A stretch of DNA of 64,000 nt, taken from the NCBI GenBank assembly GCA_018907035.1, contig JACCIC010000179.1:394001-458000 (forward strand), written 5' to 3'. Position numbers and translations under genes: made by a program. This document shows positions 1 to 12,387 of this stretch, piece after piece; position 1 is the stretch's first letter; every line of letters starts with the position of its first letter. The DNA is from Sycobia sp. Sy_11 (taxonomy: Eukaryota > Arthropoda > Insecta > Hymenoptera > Epichrysomallidae). Below the pieces are notes generated by a model. It was not told the origin of the DNA. It searched no databases and worked only from the letters and a program-made list of their open reading frames with translations.

Positions 1-93
1 ACAATCACATCGTAGACCTCCGCCACTGGTTAGCACCAATATTTGGAAGCATATGATAAAACAAATTAAAAAATGATAAAACAAATTAAAGAA
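1..93 (+). mobile_element. SINE family 1, 3' part of a copy (truncated by window edge)
   Basis: The stretch with TCGTAGACCTCCGCC, TTAGCACCAATATTTGGAAGCAT and an A-rich tail matches the 3' half of the copies at 13653, 25031 and 40911. It lies in the intron upstream of the gene A exon. Confidence 0.65.
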
Positions 94-520
94 GTCAATT
101 AATCTCTTAAGAACCAATCTCAAGAGCATTTCTGTATCGACATTTTTTTTATTCTGAAGTTATTTTTCTTTAATTGATGGTTTTCATCTTCTATATTCAT
201 TTTCTGGACTTGTCATTTTAATATTTTTTATAACCCAAGGTGAACTATTAAATATACCTTGTAAATAAACAATATTATATGGCTTTACTTGCACAAGAAA
301 AAGAAAACACGCAAATTTTGTGGCAATGGTAATGAAAACTGCTCTAGTTTAGCTTAGAAATTTATAGTACCATAGATGCACATTTGACAAACTATATTTT
401 AAGAGGAACGATATCGTTTATAAATTATCTAAGTTTATTACTTTAATCAAAATCAACTTTTTAGTTTGGTTGTTCTTTTTTTGGATTCCGAAAATATATT
501 TCTTTTTAATTCATAAAGCC

Positions 521-543
521 TATATATATATATATATATATAT
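521..543. repeat. (TA)n microsatellite
   Basis: Uninterrupted TA run in the gene A intron. Confidence 0.9.
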
Positions 544-912
544 CAGTCTGTATAAATGATATCTTTGCTATTCGCGTTTTGAATTTTATTTGGGATTCAA
601 CTATAGTGTTCATTTTTAAATTTCACTTTGAGTATAACTTCTGCGTTATAATAAGATGATTTCATATTTATTAAAGCTTCAAACAAAAATAAATCAAAAA
701 ATTGAAAAAATTGTATTAAATATAGCTTTATATATATTTTTTAATAAACCCTGTATTTAAATTCAAAATTTATTATGTATGTAAAACAAAAAATTTTTTT
801 ATATTTTTTTGAACTAGAAAATACTCGTTAAAATTTATTAATAGAAAAACATATACGTTACATCCTGGGTTAAATCAATGTTATATAAATTTTAATATTT
901 AATTTTTTTCAG

Positions 913-1370
913 GAATGAAATACTTGATATCATACGATGCAGAAAATCGACTTCGTTGGTCTACTTCCAATGGTATTATTTCATTTTGTACACACTACAG
1001 TTGCAAGAAATTCGATTATTTAGGTACTGAATTAGATGGAACCATAATATTGAAGGAACAATATCAACCACGCGTGATTGCCGCATTGTATAATCTACCT
1101 AATGGGGAACATTTATCAGTAATATGTCATCACAACGAAAATGATTATTATCGCATAACTAAAATCAGGACCAATGGAAAGCTTGGAAACACATTAGTTC
1201 TGGACTATTTAAAATGCTCTCATAAACCTGAATTCATAAAAAATCAATTTTTCGAAACACCAACAGCTTATTGCTTATCGCTTTGGCATCGTACGGATGA
1301 TTATTCTAATGATTATTACAATGGATATCGATTTAGCACCTATTGCTTCTCACTGGAGGATGTTTCATAA
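913..1370 (+). CDS. Gene A, last exon of secreted propeller-like family member (5' part outside window)
   Basis: Terminal coding exon of the first paralogue. The exon opens after a pyrimidine-rich acceptor ending at 912. Two bases complete a split codon, then 151 codons run to TAA at 1368-1370, the same phase-1 entry as in genes B-E. Family landmarks include RWSTSNGIISFCTHYSC, a Cys-x4-Cys where B and C have CxCxxC; LYNLPNGEHLSVIC; NDYYRITKIRTNGKLGNTL; and the end block STYCFSLEDVS. It is closest to the last exons of D and E, which share LYNLP and YCFS(L/I)(E/N)D. The ATG at 915 sits just inside the exon and is not the real start, because the signal peptide and first half must lie upstream of base 1. 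I do not recognise the family. By analogy with B-E the product is secreted. A pseudogene with a missing 5' part cannot be excluded from this window. Confidence 0.75.
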
Positions 1371-2439
1371 GAAATCAATTTATGTTCTCTAATTTATGGA
1401 TATATATGACAGTTATATAAGAAAATGTCTATTATCTATGATATAGGTTTGTAAATTCAGGCCTGCAAAGTAAAAATGATTTTTAAATATTCAAGAATTC
1501 TATTTGTATCATTTATATACAATGTAATGTTTCTTTCATGTCATTATATACATAATCGGGATTATTATTTCCATATTATTAAGTGCTTAGGTATTTTAGC
1601 GTCCCACCACTTCCTCTCACCGATTTGTCAATTCAAACTTAGAAAATTTGAATTTCTCGCTCAGTACAATACAAATAATCTGAAAAAGAAAATAGACATG
1701 TATGAGAGACTGTATTTAAATTATCGAATTTCTCGTTATACACCTGGATGATTGTTAAATCATTTAATCGTTGTTGTTGCACTGAGGATTGTGTATATAA
1801 CTTCAATCGTCTAAGGATCCATAAATAGAACTAATTGGTAGTTGAAGAACTTAATAATCATATAAGCATTAATTAAATAAGTTTTGTAAATTCAGATAAA
1901 ACTAAGCTTATGTGTAATTTGTACTTCTGATATAAACAACCTGTTCTAAGTAAGAAATTTCTCTTCCTGTAGTTTTTCTTTAGTATCATTTCTCAGTTTC
2001 GTTTGAATTTTTTATATATAATTCTCTGTTTTGTTGAAATCTTCTAATTCTAATTTTTTCCGAAATGGAATATCTTGGTATAATTATTTATAAATGGTTT
2101 CCGGTGTATCGAAGTCTTAAACTGTTAAATTGTTCTTCTAAAACTTAATTTTGCATGAAATATTCAATATAATGAATTTAAAAATTCAAAAAGTTACATA
2201 CACTCACATGGAGTGGTGGATAAGTATGGTATCGACAACTTATTGCATCGGTTCCTATATCTGATTTACCAGAACTACCAAATATTTTTCAGTGCCCCTG
2301 TACATAATGTACACCAGTTTCACTTTCGTATTATTCGTTTTAATTTTAAATCTTTAAGATTAAAAAGTAGAAAAAAATATCTATGAAAAAAATCATTTCC
2401 ACATCTTGCTATGATTCTGAATACAGTATATATATTATA
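1371..2439. other. Intergenic, AT-rich, nothing further seen
   Basis: 3' flank of gene A. The open frame at 1476-1751 has no recognisable feature or family similarity. Confidence 0.5.
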
Positions 2440-3632
2440 TTAGGGAGCGAACTTAGTTTTCGATCTTTTTAATCTGAAAAAGAACATTTATGATGGAAAA
2501 TGGATACACGTTAGCTTAATCAAAATAATTTCCGTATTTTTCTACTACTTTTTCCCATCTTCCTGGCAATATGGCGATACCGTCGTGAATGAACAATGGC
2601 GGTTTCGACGCGAGCCAATCATCCACAAATTCTCGCACTTCATGAACATATCGGAAGTGGGTATCAACTAGGTTGTGCTACATCGATCTGAATAGATGGT
2701 AATCAGAAGTCGCTATATCTGGAGAGTACGCTGGGTGCGGTAACATTTCTCATTCGAGCTCGAACAGGGTGCTTTTGACGGCTTTCGCAACATGTGGCCG
2801 AGCGTTGTCAAACAAGAGAATGTTGCAATTTCTGTTGCAAATCATTCAGGTAGCGTTTGTATACCTCAGCAGTGACGGTTTCATTCGGTTTTAGCAGCTC
2901 GTAGTACAGCACACCCTGTTGGTTCCACCAAATGCATAACAATACCTTTTGGCCATGGATGTTCCATTTTGGCGTCGATGTGAATGGTTGGCCTGGGTTC
3001 ACTCACGACTTTTTGCGCTTAGAATTGTCATAATAGATCCACTTTTCATCAACAGTGACAGTACGCTACAGAAAACTCTTTTTTTTGCCTGGCAAACAAA
3101 TACATTGCGATGTTGTATCGATTCGATTATGTCGATTACACTTTCGGTCAAATCGTGTGGCATCCATTTTGCTTCTTTATGAATCTTTCTCATCGCATGT
3201 AAACATTTACCAGCTACTCTGTCAATGACTCTTAACTTATTAGCGAGTTCGTTCTGTATTTGAGCTGAGTTTTCATCCAATAATGCTTCCAATTCACTAT
3301 TTTCAAATTTTTTCGGTTCTCCAGAACGTTCTTTGTCATTTAATATCAGTATCTCCTATTCTTAAACGCTGAAACCACTCTTTAGTTTCTGCTACACTTT
3401 TTTTCAAATCAAAAAAGTGTAAGAGAATATGTCGAAATAAAGATTTATCACGATTCATTTTTCACTGATCAAAAAATTATAATGTTTATACAAATGATGG
3501 CGCCTTTTAACTGAATTTTATTGATAAATGCCAAAACTAAAAAATAAGTAATAGATCCGACACATCTGACCTTTACGTACTATTTATATCGCCATCTAAA
3601 CATGAAGGTCGGAAACTAAGTTCTCCTCCTAA
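2440..3632 (-). mobile_element. Mariner element, decayed (CIWW-type transposase)
   Basis: Terminal inverted repeats begin TTAGGGAGCGAACTTAG on the left and, reverse-complemented, TTAGGAGGAGAACTTAG on the right. A TA precedes the left end. The - strand carries mariner transposase remains from ATG at about 3458: WIYYDN after the first catalytic Asp, GQPFTSTPKWNIHG, LLCIWWNQQGVLYYELLKP, DNARPHVAKAVKS with the second Asp, and SPDIATSDYHLF with the third Asp. Stops and frameshifts separate these pieces, so it is inactive. Confidence 0.85.
2500..3458 (-). pseudogene. Mariner transposase pseudogene
   Basis: Relic of a DD34D mariner transposase. It is readable in pieces: the N-terminal helix-turn-helix part from MNRDKSLFRH, the segment at 2999-3292 with EALLDENSAQIQNELANKL, the segment at 2808-3002 with the CIWW motif, and a C-terminal part ending in WEKVVEKYGNYFD. 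The three catalytic Asp codons appear to be kept, but the frame is broken between them. Confidence 0.8.
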
Positions 3633-3830
3633 TCAAATCATGGTCATATACAAGGATATAAGTTAATTATTCAGTAACTTTTTTTGTCATTTTTATCTTA
3701 TACACATTTCCGAAATTATCAAGCCTTTCCTAACCTGTTTACATACCTCGTATAATTTATCCTAGCGATCATTTAACAATATGTAGGACAATTCATATTG
3801 AAATGATAGAAGAATATTTTTCTAAATCTG

Positions 3831-5139
3831 CGAGGTCAGACACTGAAGTAATGCGACCGATTTTATTTCTCGCCCTGTGGTAACACTCCGAACCTGTAAA
3901 TCCGCCACCGTAATAGTAGATCGCTACTCTCTCGATTAACCTTGGCGACCCGTATAAGATAATTTCTTCGCCAGCTATTTAGTGTTTTGTTACATCGCGC
4001 GAGTAGTGCATATCACGAAAATGGAACAGAGAAATTTAGAAGAGTGGTGTGTGATAAATTTTTTTGCGAAATTCCGCGAAATCGGGACAGAAACTTATGA
4101 AAAAGTGCTTAAAGTATATGGTAGTGATGTCCTGAGTCGTAGTCATGTGCTTCTGTGTCATGCGGATTTTAAAGATGGCTGTGAGAGCCTTCTAAACGAG
4201 GTTCGGAATGGAAGCTATTCTAATACGAGCCGATGCGAATGCACGGCGCGTCCGCGCCCTTATTCATCAAGACCGGCAACTAACCATTCGAATGTTGGCT
4301 GACGAGTTGAATATTCACTGGAAAAAAATTAGAAATATTTTAACCGAAGATTTCGCCATGGAAAAGCTGTGCGCGAAGATGGTACCGAAGAACCTTTCAG
4401 ATGAGCAAAAAGCCCACCGAATGAACATCGCTCAAGATTGTCTCGAGCAGGTTGAAAGTGATCCTACTCTTCTCGATCGAGTTATTACTAATGATGAAAA
4501 TTGGTTCTTTCAATATGACCCCGAAACTAAATGCCAAAGCCAACAGTGGTTACCAACTCTCCTGGAGCACCAAAGGCAATGAAGGCGAAAATGAGCATAT
4601 CCAAAGTGGAAACCATGTTCATTTGCTTCTTCGACAGCAAAGGGGTGGTTCATTAAGAAACTGTACCACCTGAACAAACCGTAAATCAAGTATTCTACCA
4701 CATGGTGCCCGAAAAATTACGAAAAAGGGTGCTCAAAGTGCGTACAGAGATCGTGGGTTTTGCATTACGATGATGCTTCCTGTCACAGTGCGTTCAGTAT
4801 CTCTCAGTTTTTTGCGTCTAAAGGCATCGCAACGTTACCACAACCGCCCTAATCACGGGACATGTCACCCTGCGACTTTTTCCTATTCCCCATTTGAAAA
4901 AAATTCGTCAAAAGTCGACATTTTGACTTCATTGAAGGAATTCAAGAATCTGTGACGAGGGTACTCGGAGATGTCCCACAATAAGTGTTCCAGAATTGTT
5001 ACGAAAACTGGAAAACTCGCTGGAATAAGTGTATAGATGCGGGACGGAACTACTTTGAAGGGGATCGCAGCGATGTACCGTAATTTTTAAATATACTCGA
5101 TTTTTTAATTTTATCGCATTAATTAATTGTCTGACCTCG
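3831..5139 (+). mobile_element. Mariner element, near full length but frame-broken
   Basis: The ends are CGAGGTCAGACA on the left and TGTCTGACCTCG on the right, followed by TA, giving 1309 bases. The interior encodes a mariner transposase of a lineage different from the 2.4-kb copy. Left of it lies an unrelated mariner, so the two sit back to back. Confidence 0.87.
4021..5083 (+). pseudogene. Mariner transposase pseudogene
   Basis: It starts at ATG 4021 (MEQRNLEEW) in one frame and shifts near 4200 to the frame holding NARRVRALIHQDRQLTI, VPKNLSDEQKAHRMNIA and RVITNDENWFFQYDPETK, the first catalytic Asp. It shifts again for FICFFDSKGVVH, EQTVNQVFYHMVPEKLRKRV, the HYDDASCHSAFS region and SPCDFFLFP. 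The C-terminus is NYFEGDRSDVP before TAA at 5081-5083. At least three frame breaks and internal stops make it non-functional. Confidence 0.83.
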
Positions 5140-6342
5140 TATATGATTTCAAGAAGTTCTTGGTTCTCAAATTTTTTGAGGCCTCTAGTTTACAAGGTAC
5201 TTGCTTTATTCAAAATAAAAAATATTTTTTATCATCAAATGATCTGTAGAAATTGAAGTCTCATGCTTGTTCATTATTTTTCAATTCAAAAAAATAAATA
5301 TTATGATAAGATATCCGCAAATATAACGCAATGTAGCAAAAAATAAACTTCTTTCATCTTTTAGTGTCCTTAAAAAGACAATTGAATATTCTGAGCCTTA
5401 TATAGTAGGACTGGGAATAAGGAGCTATCCCTTTCGAGCTTCTCAAGTCGATGGAACAGTATGAAATTCCAAGTTAGAACTGTGAACATTTTGATATTCA
5501 AGCAACTCGGAACACATTTTCGAACACTTTGAAATTTTCAACCATTCTGTTACTGATTCAAATAGTATTAACATTTTATTATGAAACTAAGTTGAAATAT
5601 TAACTATGATTGTTAGTTTTAAGTTTATATATTAAGAGAAGTTAATTAACTAAATTGTTTTTAAGACTTTGTAGTTTTATTTTAAGTTTCTAGATAATAC
5701 TTCGTAATAAATATGAGATAATATTACGTATAGAATAAAATCGTTTCTCGAATCACATATAACATTTCTAAAAATATATGTAAGTTTTGTCGAGTCGTCG
5801 AGATGTTTGTTTAATTTGAGAACTATACTTGTTAAAATACAGGCTACAAAGAATAATTAAATGATAGGGATTCTTTGAAAATAAGATACAATTTCCTTTT
5901 GAATTATTTAGTGTAGTTCAGAAAGAGAGCGTTATTCTTTCTAAATAAATTAATATTGTATCGCGTTTAAAAGTTATGTAATAGTAAACCTTAAATTTAT
6001 GTCGATATTCGAAACGTATGTAAAGAAATAAAGTGAATTATATTATATCTATTTATATTAGCGAGCGATGTTGTGTTTATAGTTAAAGGAAAAAATGTAT
6101 ACAATTTGACTCGGATACGAGATTACCTCGGACAAAAGCGGCTGCGAGATAAATAATTATGAAACGTTAAATGAAACGTAATTTTTTATTTGTAAAGCAT
6201 ACACAAGAAAAGAGAGTTTTTGAAATGCTTAAATTTAAGAAAAATTATATATTGTAAAGCGACTGTAAAAATAGAAGTCGATAAAAAGGGCACCTAAAAA
6301 TTGCGATCAGACTCTCGTTATAGGCCAAACTATGTGTACAAA
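5140..6342. other. Intergenic, AT-rich, nothing seen
   Basis: No frame, repeat or structure stood out by eye. Confidence 0.5.
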
Positions 6343-6615
6343 TAAGATACACACTTGAACCGTGCCGTGACCGGAAAACCGAAGATTTTCTCGTAAAATA
6401 GCTTATATACGGTTTCACAAAAAGGTGGCCGACTATTTGCTATTAAGAAAATCTTGAGGTTTCCAAAAGAGGTTAAATGGTTATGCTTCCTAAAAGCAGT
6501 GATCCGTGCTGTGACGGGAAATTTGGATATTTTCCTTGTATGAAAGCCTTTCTACAGACCTATATTGAAATAGGTCGTATTCTGACTTTCGGAAAATATC
6601 GAGAATTTCAAAATC
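6343..6615 (+). repeat. Dispersed repeat R1, copy 1
   Basis: Aligns by eye with 36315-36530. Shared parts are ACAC-TTGA-CCGTGCC-TGAC, AAAACC-GAAGA, TTTCAAA-GAGG-TAAA, CAGTGATC-GC-CT, GGAAATT and ATATTGAAATA. No reading frame is conserved. A GC-richer, LTR-like stretch follows in this copy only. Confidence 0.55.
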
Positions 6616-6868
6616 AGGGGACGTGTACGGTTGAGCACCTCGGGCTCTCCGTCCGTCCGGCTGCGCGAAGAGTTTGGGCTGTGATCGGCGCGAGCGGGGC
6701 TTATCGCTTGTAATTGGACTCCTTTTCGAGGTGTGTGAAGAGTTTATAAAATAGTGCCGTAAGAGCGTTTTAGTCATTGCTTTTCTGGTCTTTGCTACGG
6801 TAGGCATAGTTTTGTATTCAATCTCTTTTTATATATTAAACTATTATTACCAAAAAAAAAAAAAAAAA
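6616..6868 (+). mobile_element. GC-richer segment ending in a 17-base poly(A); possible LTR or retroposed tail
   Basis: It is much richer in G and C than its surroundings (CTCTCCGTCCGTCCGGCTGC, GATCGGCGCGAGCGGGGC). It contains a TATAAAATAG motif at about 6745 and ends in a 17-base A run at 6852-6868. With the R1 repeat in front it could be a solo LTR or a retroposed transcript end. The open frames at 6477-6713 (+) and 6490-6807 (-) show no recognisable protein. Confidence 0.35.
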
Positions 6869-7100
6869 CGCTGTATGAGAACGCGCTAAATTATTGATTT
6901 CTGGTCTCTGCTCAGGTCAAAATTTGTTATTAAAAAAATATATTCAAGTTACTAGTTTTGTTTTATTTCAATAAATTCAAAGTCTCAGCTCTATTCTTGG
7001 TTATAAATATATTTAAAATGATATCAAAATTAAATACATTGGAATGTTGCGAACGGTTTATATAATTACACCTAATTATTAATGTATATAGTTATTAATT

Positions 7101-7186
7101 AATTTATCAATTATTTTATTAATTATTCATTTGTTCATTGCTAAATTTATCAACTATTTTATTAATTATTCATTTGTTCATTACTA
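7101..7186. repeat. Two tandem 43-base repeats
   Basis: AATTTATCAATTATTTTATT... at 7101-7143 is repeated with few changes at 7144-7186. Both units contain AATTATTCATTTGTTCATT. Confidence 0.65.
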
Positions 7187-7247
7187 TGGAGATGTTTCAC
7201 TTATAAATAACAAGAAGAAAAAGATCGTAAAAAACATCTCCATAGCA
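7183..7247. repeat. Hairpin: 12-base perfect stem with loop of about 40 bases
   Basis: TATGGAGATGTT near 7184 pairs with AACATCTCCATA ending near 7246. The loop is A-rich. Confidence 0.6.
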
Positions 7248-7784
7248 ACTAAGGCGAATAAAACTGAGCGGCACCTTTTCTGATCAGCCTCTGAAATATC
7301 AAGGTGTTAATACTTGTAATTTATTCTTTGTGTTCGATTTTTAAAATATTAAAACAGTTATCATATATTGTTAAATAATTAATTTACAATTCCAATACAA
7401 TATTAGATTATCACGGAAAACATTCGATCTGATCGAACAGTATACGAATGATATATATATTGATTTCATTGAAGGAGTACAATCGATATTTAGATGTACT
7501 CAGACGTCTTCTGTGGGGAGTTTCGCGTTCAAGCAGTCTATTCCATTTCGTTCACTGTGGAGATATTCTGAGAGATATTTAAGTACAAAAGCAGTGCTTA
7601 GCGGTGAATGAAGCTTTTCATCAGCCTTCACCTACACAAATGAATCGTCACTCACACTTATGGTGATGACTATAGACACCGCGTGAAGTTACATTAATTT
7701 GCAATAAAAGTTATGCAAATATTTGTTTCCATTGAAGAAATATAAATTATGTCAGATTGTGCATATATATCTTCAATAAGTATG

Positions 7785-7788
<4 letters not shown>

Positions 7789-7842
<54 letters not shown>

Positions 7843-7846
7843 TATT
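7789..7846. repeat. (TA)n microsatellite
   Basis: Long TA run with one C near the end. Confidence 0.9.
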
Positions 7847-8287
7847 ATTACTTTCGGTTTAGTCCTTGAAGATAAGCCAGAGCGGTTCTAAACGTCGAAA
7901 ATCAAAGATATATTAAATTTAAGTAGTGTGGGCATTCAGGTTGTTCTTTATTAACATAGTATATAGATTATTTTATTTTTTACTGTTAATTTAATTTAAT
8001 TTTATTTTAGTATTTTAGTAATAATTTCCATTTGAAATGTCGATGATTATACACAAGGACAGTCTGACTGTCATTATATTAGTATAGTAAATTATATAAT
8101 ATTATAAAATATAATAAAAAGACTGTAAAGCTGATAAAAATATTTATTAACCTTGAGATTACCGGGATTTGAACTTTCAAACGAACCTTTAAAAATGGCC
8201 ATATTAGTATCTTGTATCATGTATAAACTAAATACAAAGTTCGTATCCAATATCGAGCCTATATATAGGCTTTTCGGTAGTCAAAAG

Positions 8288-8290
<3 letters not shown>

Positions 8291-8352
<62 letters not shown>
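8291..8352. repeat. (TA)n microsatellite
   Basis: Uninterrupted run of about 60 bases; the + strand open frame across it is not a gene. Confidence 0.9.
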
Positions 8353-8354
<2 letters not shown>

Positions 8355-8976
8355 ATTTTATTAAAAATGCAAACTTACAGATTAGTCTCTGTAGGTGACG
8401 CTCTAGTCGACTGTGCACGGTGCCTATAGGACAGTCAGTATTATTACGTTCGATAAGACGATCCGCTACATCAAATTTACATAGGTATGTTCAACAAATA
8501 ATTGTGATCACCGACTTGGTAGATTTGTTTCAACACATAGTGGAAAAAATATTTCTTTTATAATCTCTAAGAATTGTTTTATTAAGTATTTTTATTTTCA
8601 AATCCAACGTCTGATAGTGAGAGATTCTTATTGAACGCTACATAAGACCTTGTTAGATACGTTTATATATTACAGGAAAAAAATATCTTATGTTGTGAAT
8701 GGCCTGCATCAAATTACGAAAACAAGCACTCACGTATACAAACATCATGAAGATTCAACCTAAAATTTACGTGAGGTCTATAACACTATGAGGCTTGTAA
8801 CACTAGCATCAAATAGTGTTCTAAAATATTCTATTTACTGTATAGGAGTCATACGAATGACCTGAAATGTGGTATTAAATTTCCATAATCGCCTCATGAT
8901 TTTGTTCTGATTCATTTTGTTATAAAAATATCATATTATTTATTTATAAAAATATTATACTATTTATATCATAGTT

Positions 8977-9585
8977 CGGACGAACAGGAGCAAATTCAAG
9001 GTTTCTTCGATAACTTCGTGTTAGTTTATGTTTTTCGATGAGCTGAATTGAAGTTATTGCGACAAAAAATTTGTCCTTTTCCGACTAAGGCCCATTTTTG
9101 TCTTAAAATGGTTATTTTTTGAGAAAATTAAATAAATTTTAGTATGTAAGCCAGTCATTTCGATAAATAAGTATATTTTACATATTTTTTGTCTTCTCCA
9201 TTTTTTTCGTAAAATTCATATTTCAAGAAAAATAACGATGGGGCCTAATGTGGTCGACACCTCATGTGATCACGTATTTCAATAATCATTTCTGCTGAAA
9301 TAATAAAAATAATAAAACTTTATCATACATCAAATTGTTAGTTATAAATCAAAAAATAATTCTAAGCACTTTGTTCTTTTATTTGAAAAGAAACGGATCG
9401 AATTGTGTTACAAATAAATAACTGTTATAAAATAAATTACCATTTTGGGGAATAAATGGGCCTTATCTCGAAATCGACCAATTTTCGGATCTGATAGCGC
9501 GGAAAAATCGATTCAACGCAGCGAAAGACATAAAGTAACACCAAATTATCAAGAGGACCTTGAATTTGCTACGTGATTCCTCCCA
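8977..9585. mobile_element. MITE with about 130-base inverted arms
   Basis: The left arm, 8977-9106, and the reverse complement of the right arm, about 9448-9585, share GCAAATTCAAGG, TGATAA/CGATAA, GTGTTA-TTTATGT, TTTCG-TG-GTTGAAT and AAGGCCCATTT. The centre of about 340 bases has no reading frame. The form suggests a non-autonomous DNA transposon; I see no clear target duplication. Confidence 0.65.
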
Positions 9586-9869
9586 TGCGCCCAGAATATT
9601 AGTAATCATTTTCACATTTCAATTACAAATATTATGCTTGGTAAATAAAAAAAAATTTCAATATTTATTCAATATTATAGTTCAAAATTACTCTAAATTT
9701 ATTTTTCGTCTATGTTTTTATAATACGAATATTGCTAAGATTCTAATTTTATTTTAACTGATTCCTTACTAGATTTTTAACATTTGTGACTATTTTATAC
9801 AGAAACAAATATCTTTTAAATGTATTTTAAGTAATATTGAAATAAAGTAGAAGTCCTTCTATATTCTTT

Positions 9870-10010
9870 CATGATGAATAAATTACTGTTCTGATATCTG
9901 TGGAATCTTACTAACAAATAAGTAACCATTTAAATGCATGCTCCTCAGATAAAAATGTTACTCACGATACAACTATTAAGAAGGCGACAGATATTTTTAA
10001 CGGATTTAAG
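9870..10010 (+). promoter_or_regulatory. Putative promoter and non-coding leader exon of gene B
   Basis: This block aligns by eye with 37860-37994 and 50900-51029. Shared features in order are a CTTC(A/T)TG-TGAATAA-like stretch, ATAAGTAA followed by a TTTAAATG or TTCAAATG run, AAAATGTTA, ATTAAG, a TTTTAA run, and a donor followed by ATAATT. The donor reads AAG|GCAAGT at 10011, a GC type. Gene B has an acceptor at 19187-19188 just before its ATG, so a leader exon is needed and this is the best candidate. The resulting first intron would be about 9.2 kb and would contain LINE, mariner and SINE debris. No convincing TATA box is visible. Confidence 0.45.
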
Positions 10011-10098
10011 GCAAGTATAATTAAGTTTTTTAACAAAAATTTTAAATATTATATACTGCGTATATGTGCTAATTACGGATCTAGTAGATAAAATTCGT

Positions 10099-10155
10099 TG
10101 TGTGCGCGCGCGTGTGTGTGTGTGTGTGTATGTGTGTGTGTGCATGTGTGTGTGT
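10099..10155. repeat. (GT)n microsatellite with (GC) start
   Basis: GTGTGCGCGCGCGTGTGT run with two interruptions, directly 5' of a LINE remnant. Confidence 0.9.
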
Positions 10156-10164
10156 AGTTGTTTT

Positions 10165-10850
10165 TCATCGTAGACATGATTCTATTTATTTTGATGTCAG
10201 TAAGACGTTTAACCTTGTTCATCACAAAAGACTTCTAAAAAAGGGTAAAAAATGTAACGTACACGAGACATTATTTTTCTAACTTTAATCCTGCCCTATT
10301 GAACACAGGCAATTGTTAAAACTCTCAGGTATAAACTTAGATTCATCACAAGTAGTTTTTTACGTACCTCAGGGTCACGTCTTGATTAATTATTACTTAA
10401 TATCTTTATAACGGTTTATCTTCGAATTTCCTCTCTGCGAAATGCGTTTTATATGCCGATGACGTTAAATTATTTATGCGTATTCAGAGTTCACTTGATG
10501 CCCCCCAGCTTCAGAAAGATATTTACAGACTTTGTATTTAGCATGATAATAGTTCAAAACTCCATGAGAATAAATGTTCTATCATTACATTTCATAGAAA
10601 ATCAAATGCCATTTATTACAATTATATAGCTAATATGAATATTTTTAGGTTCAACGATATGTCTAGTTTGGAAATCATTTTTAATTCTACTTTATCTTGT
10701 TTCCATCTTACTGATTTGATTAATGCCAAAACATCCAAGATAACCAATTTTCCAATATATCATGAGATGCTGTTAAGTATATTCAGTGATACACAAATAT
10801 TATTCATCTTCCATTTCATTGATTGTTCCAATTTTTTTTTAATGGATTAA
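10165..10850 (+). pseudogene. LINE reverse transcriptase remnant
   Basis: Broken frames preserve RT blocks in order: SIYFDVSKTFNLVHHKRLL (the usual D-x-SKAFD-V-H), FYVPQGH (the VPQGS block), FYADDVKLFMRIQSSLDAPQ with YADD at 10452-10463, and C-terminal FNDMSSLEIIFNSTLSCFH. The order and motifs fit a Jockey-like non-LTR element, though I cannot fix the clade. A (GT)n microsatellite abuts its 5' side. It lies in the inferred leader intron of gene B. Confidence 0.72.
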
Positions 10851-12387
10851 TTTATCGTTCACCCATAAATACAACAAGCTTTTAATTGACTGGACAAATT
10901 TGCTGTTTCAAAACAACATTTCTCCTGTCTTTTTATTATTATGATTATTCTGCTCAATATTCTCAATGCAACATTCAAACATTTAATACAAATTTTATTA
11001 TTGCGATTGTTTGATGATGAAGAATTAGATAATTGCTTCATTATCGGCTAATAATTTATATTATGATACTCAAAATCCTCACATGATTTTCCTCGTGCTA
11101 TTAATTAATCGTGGAATAAAATTCGACCAAAATGTAAAATGCAAATACCTTTTCTATTTTTAAAAATCGATTACACAGAGAAGAAAAACTCATTTCAATC
11201 CTATCAGTTTCAATCATAAATTTAAGATGATAGTCTATTTCATCGCTGTTTTGGAAATTTATTATTGATCGTTTGAGACAGATTGTACTGAAAACGTTGA
11301 GATTTTGAGTTTGAGGTCATAGAAATTAATATTTGTGAATGAAATAATTAGAATATATATTATATTGATTACAATAAAGAAATCGTAAAATTCATGATAA
11401 GAAAGCCTTGAATTAAAGTATTACAAATGGTAACAAGGGTACGCCTAACAGTTCCTTAAATAATTTTCTCTGTTTCTCGGAAATAAATCATCAAGTAAAA
11501 AAATAACAAAGAGTTTCTCAGTTCATAATTGAATTTCGTATATATTAAATATTTGTAAAACACGAAAATTAATATTCACAATACTAAACGGATAAGAATA
11601 TTAAAATAACTTTAATAATTCCAGATGTTAATATTTATTTCTGAAAAGTTGAAATTTCTTCTGAACTTCCTTCTGCCCATGAATTTTTAAATAATATCTC
11701 ATAAAAAATATTATGTTCATCGATTTTCAATACCTTTCGAATTTTTAAAAAAATTTCTCTCAAGTAATAAACTGATTTACTTTACAAAAATCATAATATT
11801 AATTTTTTTTTTCTTTGTATCAATAATGGTTTGAAATATATTCAATGTGTTCCCTTGATGAAAGAAATAAGATGATTAGATTCAGAGAAATCATTAACTA
11901 AATGTTAAATGCGAGAAACCTGGATAAATTGTAGAAGATATGTGCATGAAATAAAAAGCAATAGATAATTAAAATCTTATACCTTCTTATCGATTCTATT
12001 CGACTAATAATGTATTTCATTTGTGAATAAAAAGCTTTAAAAGAAAATTAAAATACATCGAAACATAAGAGGAGATAGATGTTTTGCAGACACCAATTTG
12101 TTTCAAATACATTTACAAAATTCGGGAGGGGGTGGATGAATGATCCACAAGTATTGATACGATTATTTAAATAAAATCTAAATTTATCTAAACGAAAATT
12201 AAAAGCACCTTCTGTAAAAAAATACAAAAATTTTCGTGATAATGCTTTCATTAGTTGTTTAGTATAGTTTAGTATACATGAATTTGAATAAAATTTATGG
12301 CAATATTAAATAACTCGTCAAAATTAGGGCTTTATTTGAATAAGATAATGAAAAAATTATATTAAAAATTGTAAATAAAAAATTACA
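10851..12387. other. AT-rich, nothing seen
   Basis: Lies in the inferred leader intron of gene B. Only spurious short frames are present. Confidence 0.5.

Noticed and set aside
1476..1751. Small open frame downstream of gene A
   Set aside because: No similarity to the family, no splice context, AT-driven composition.
6477..6807. Overlapping open frames on both strands
   Set aside because: Both lie over repeat R1 and the GC-rich segment; neither has a recognisable domain.
8153..8398. Open frame across a (TA)n run
   Set aside because: Most of the peptide is the microsatellite read as alternating Ile and Tyr; no other support.
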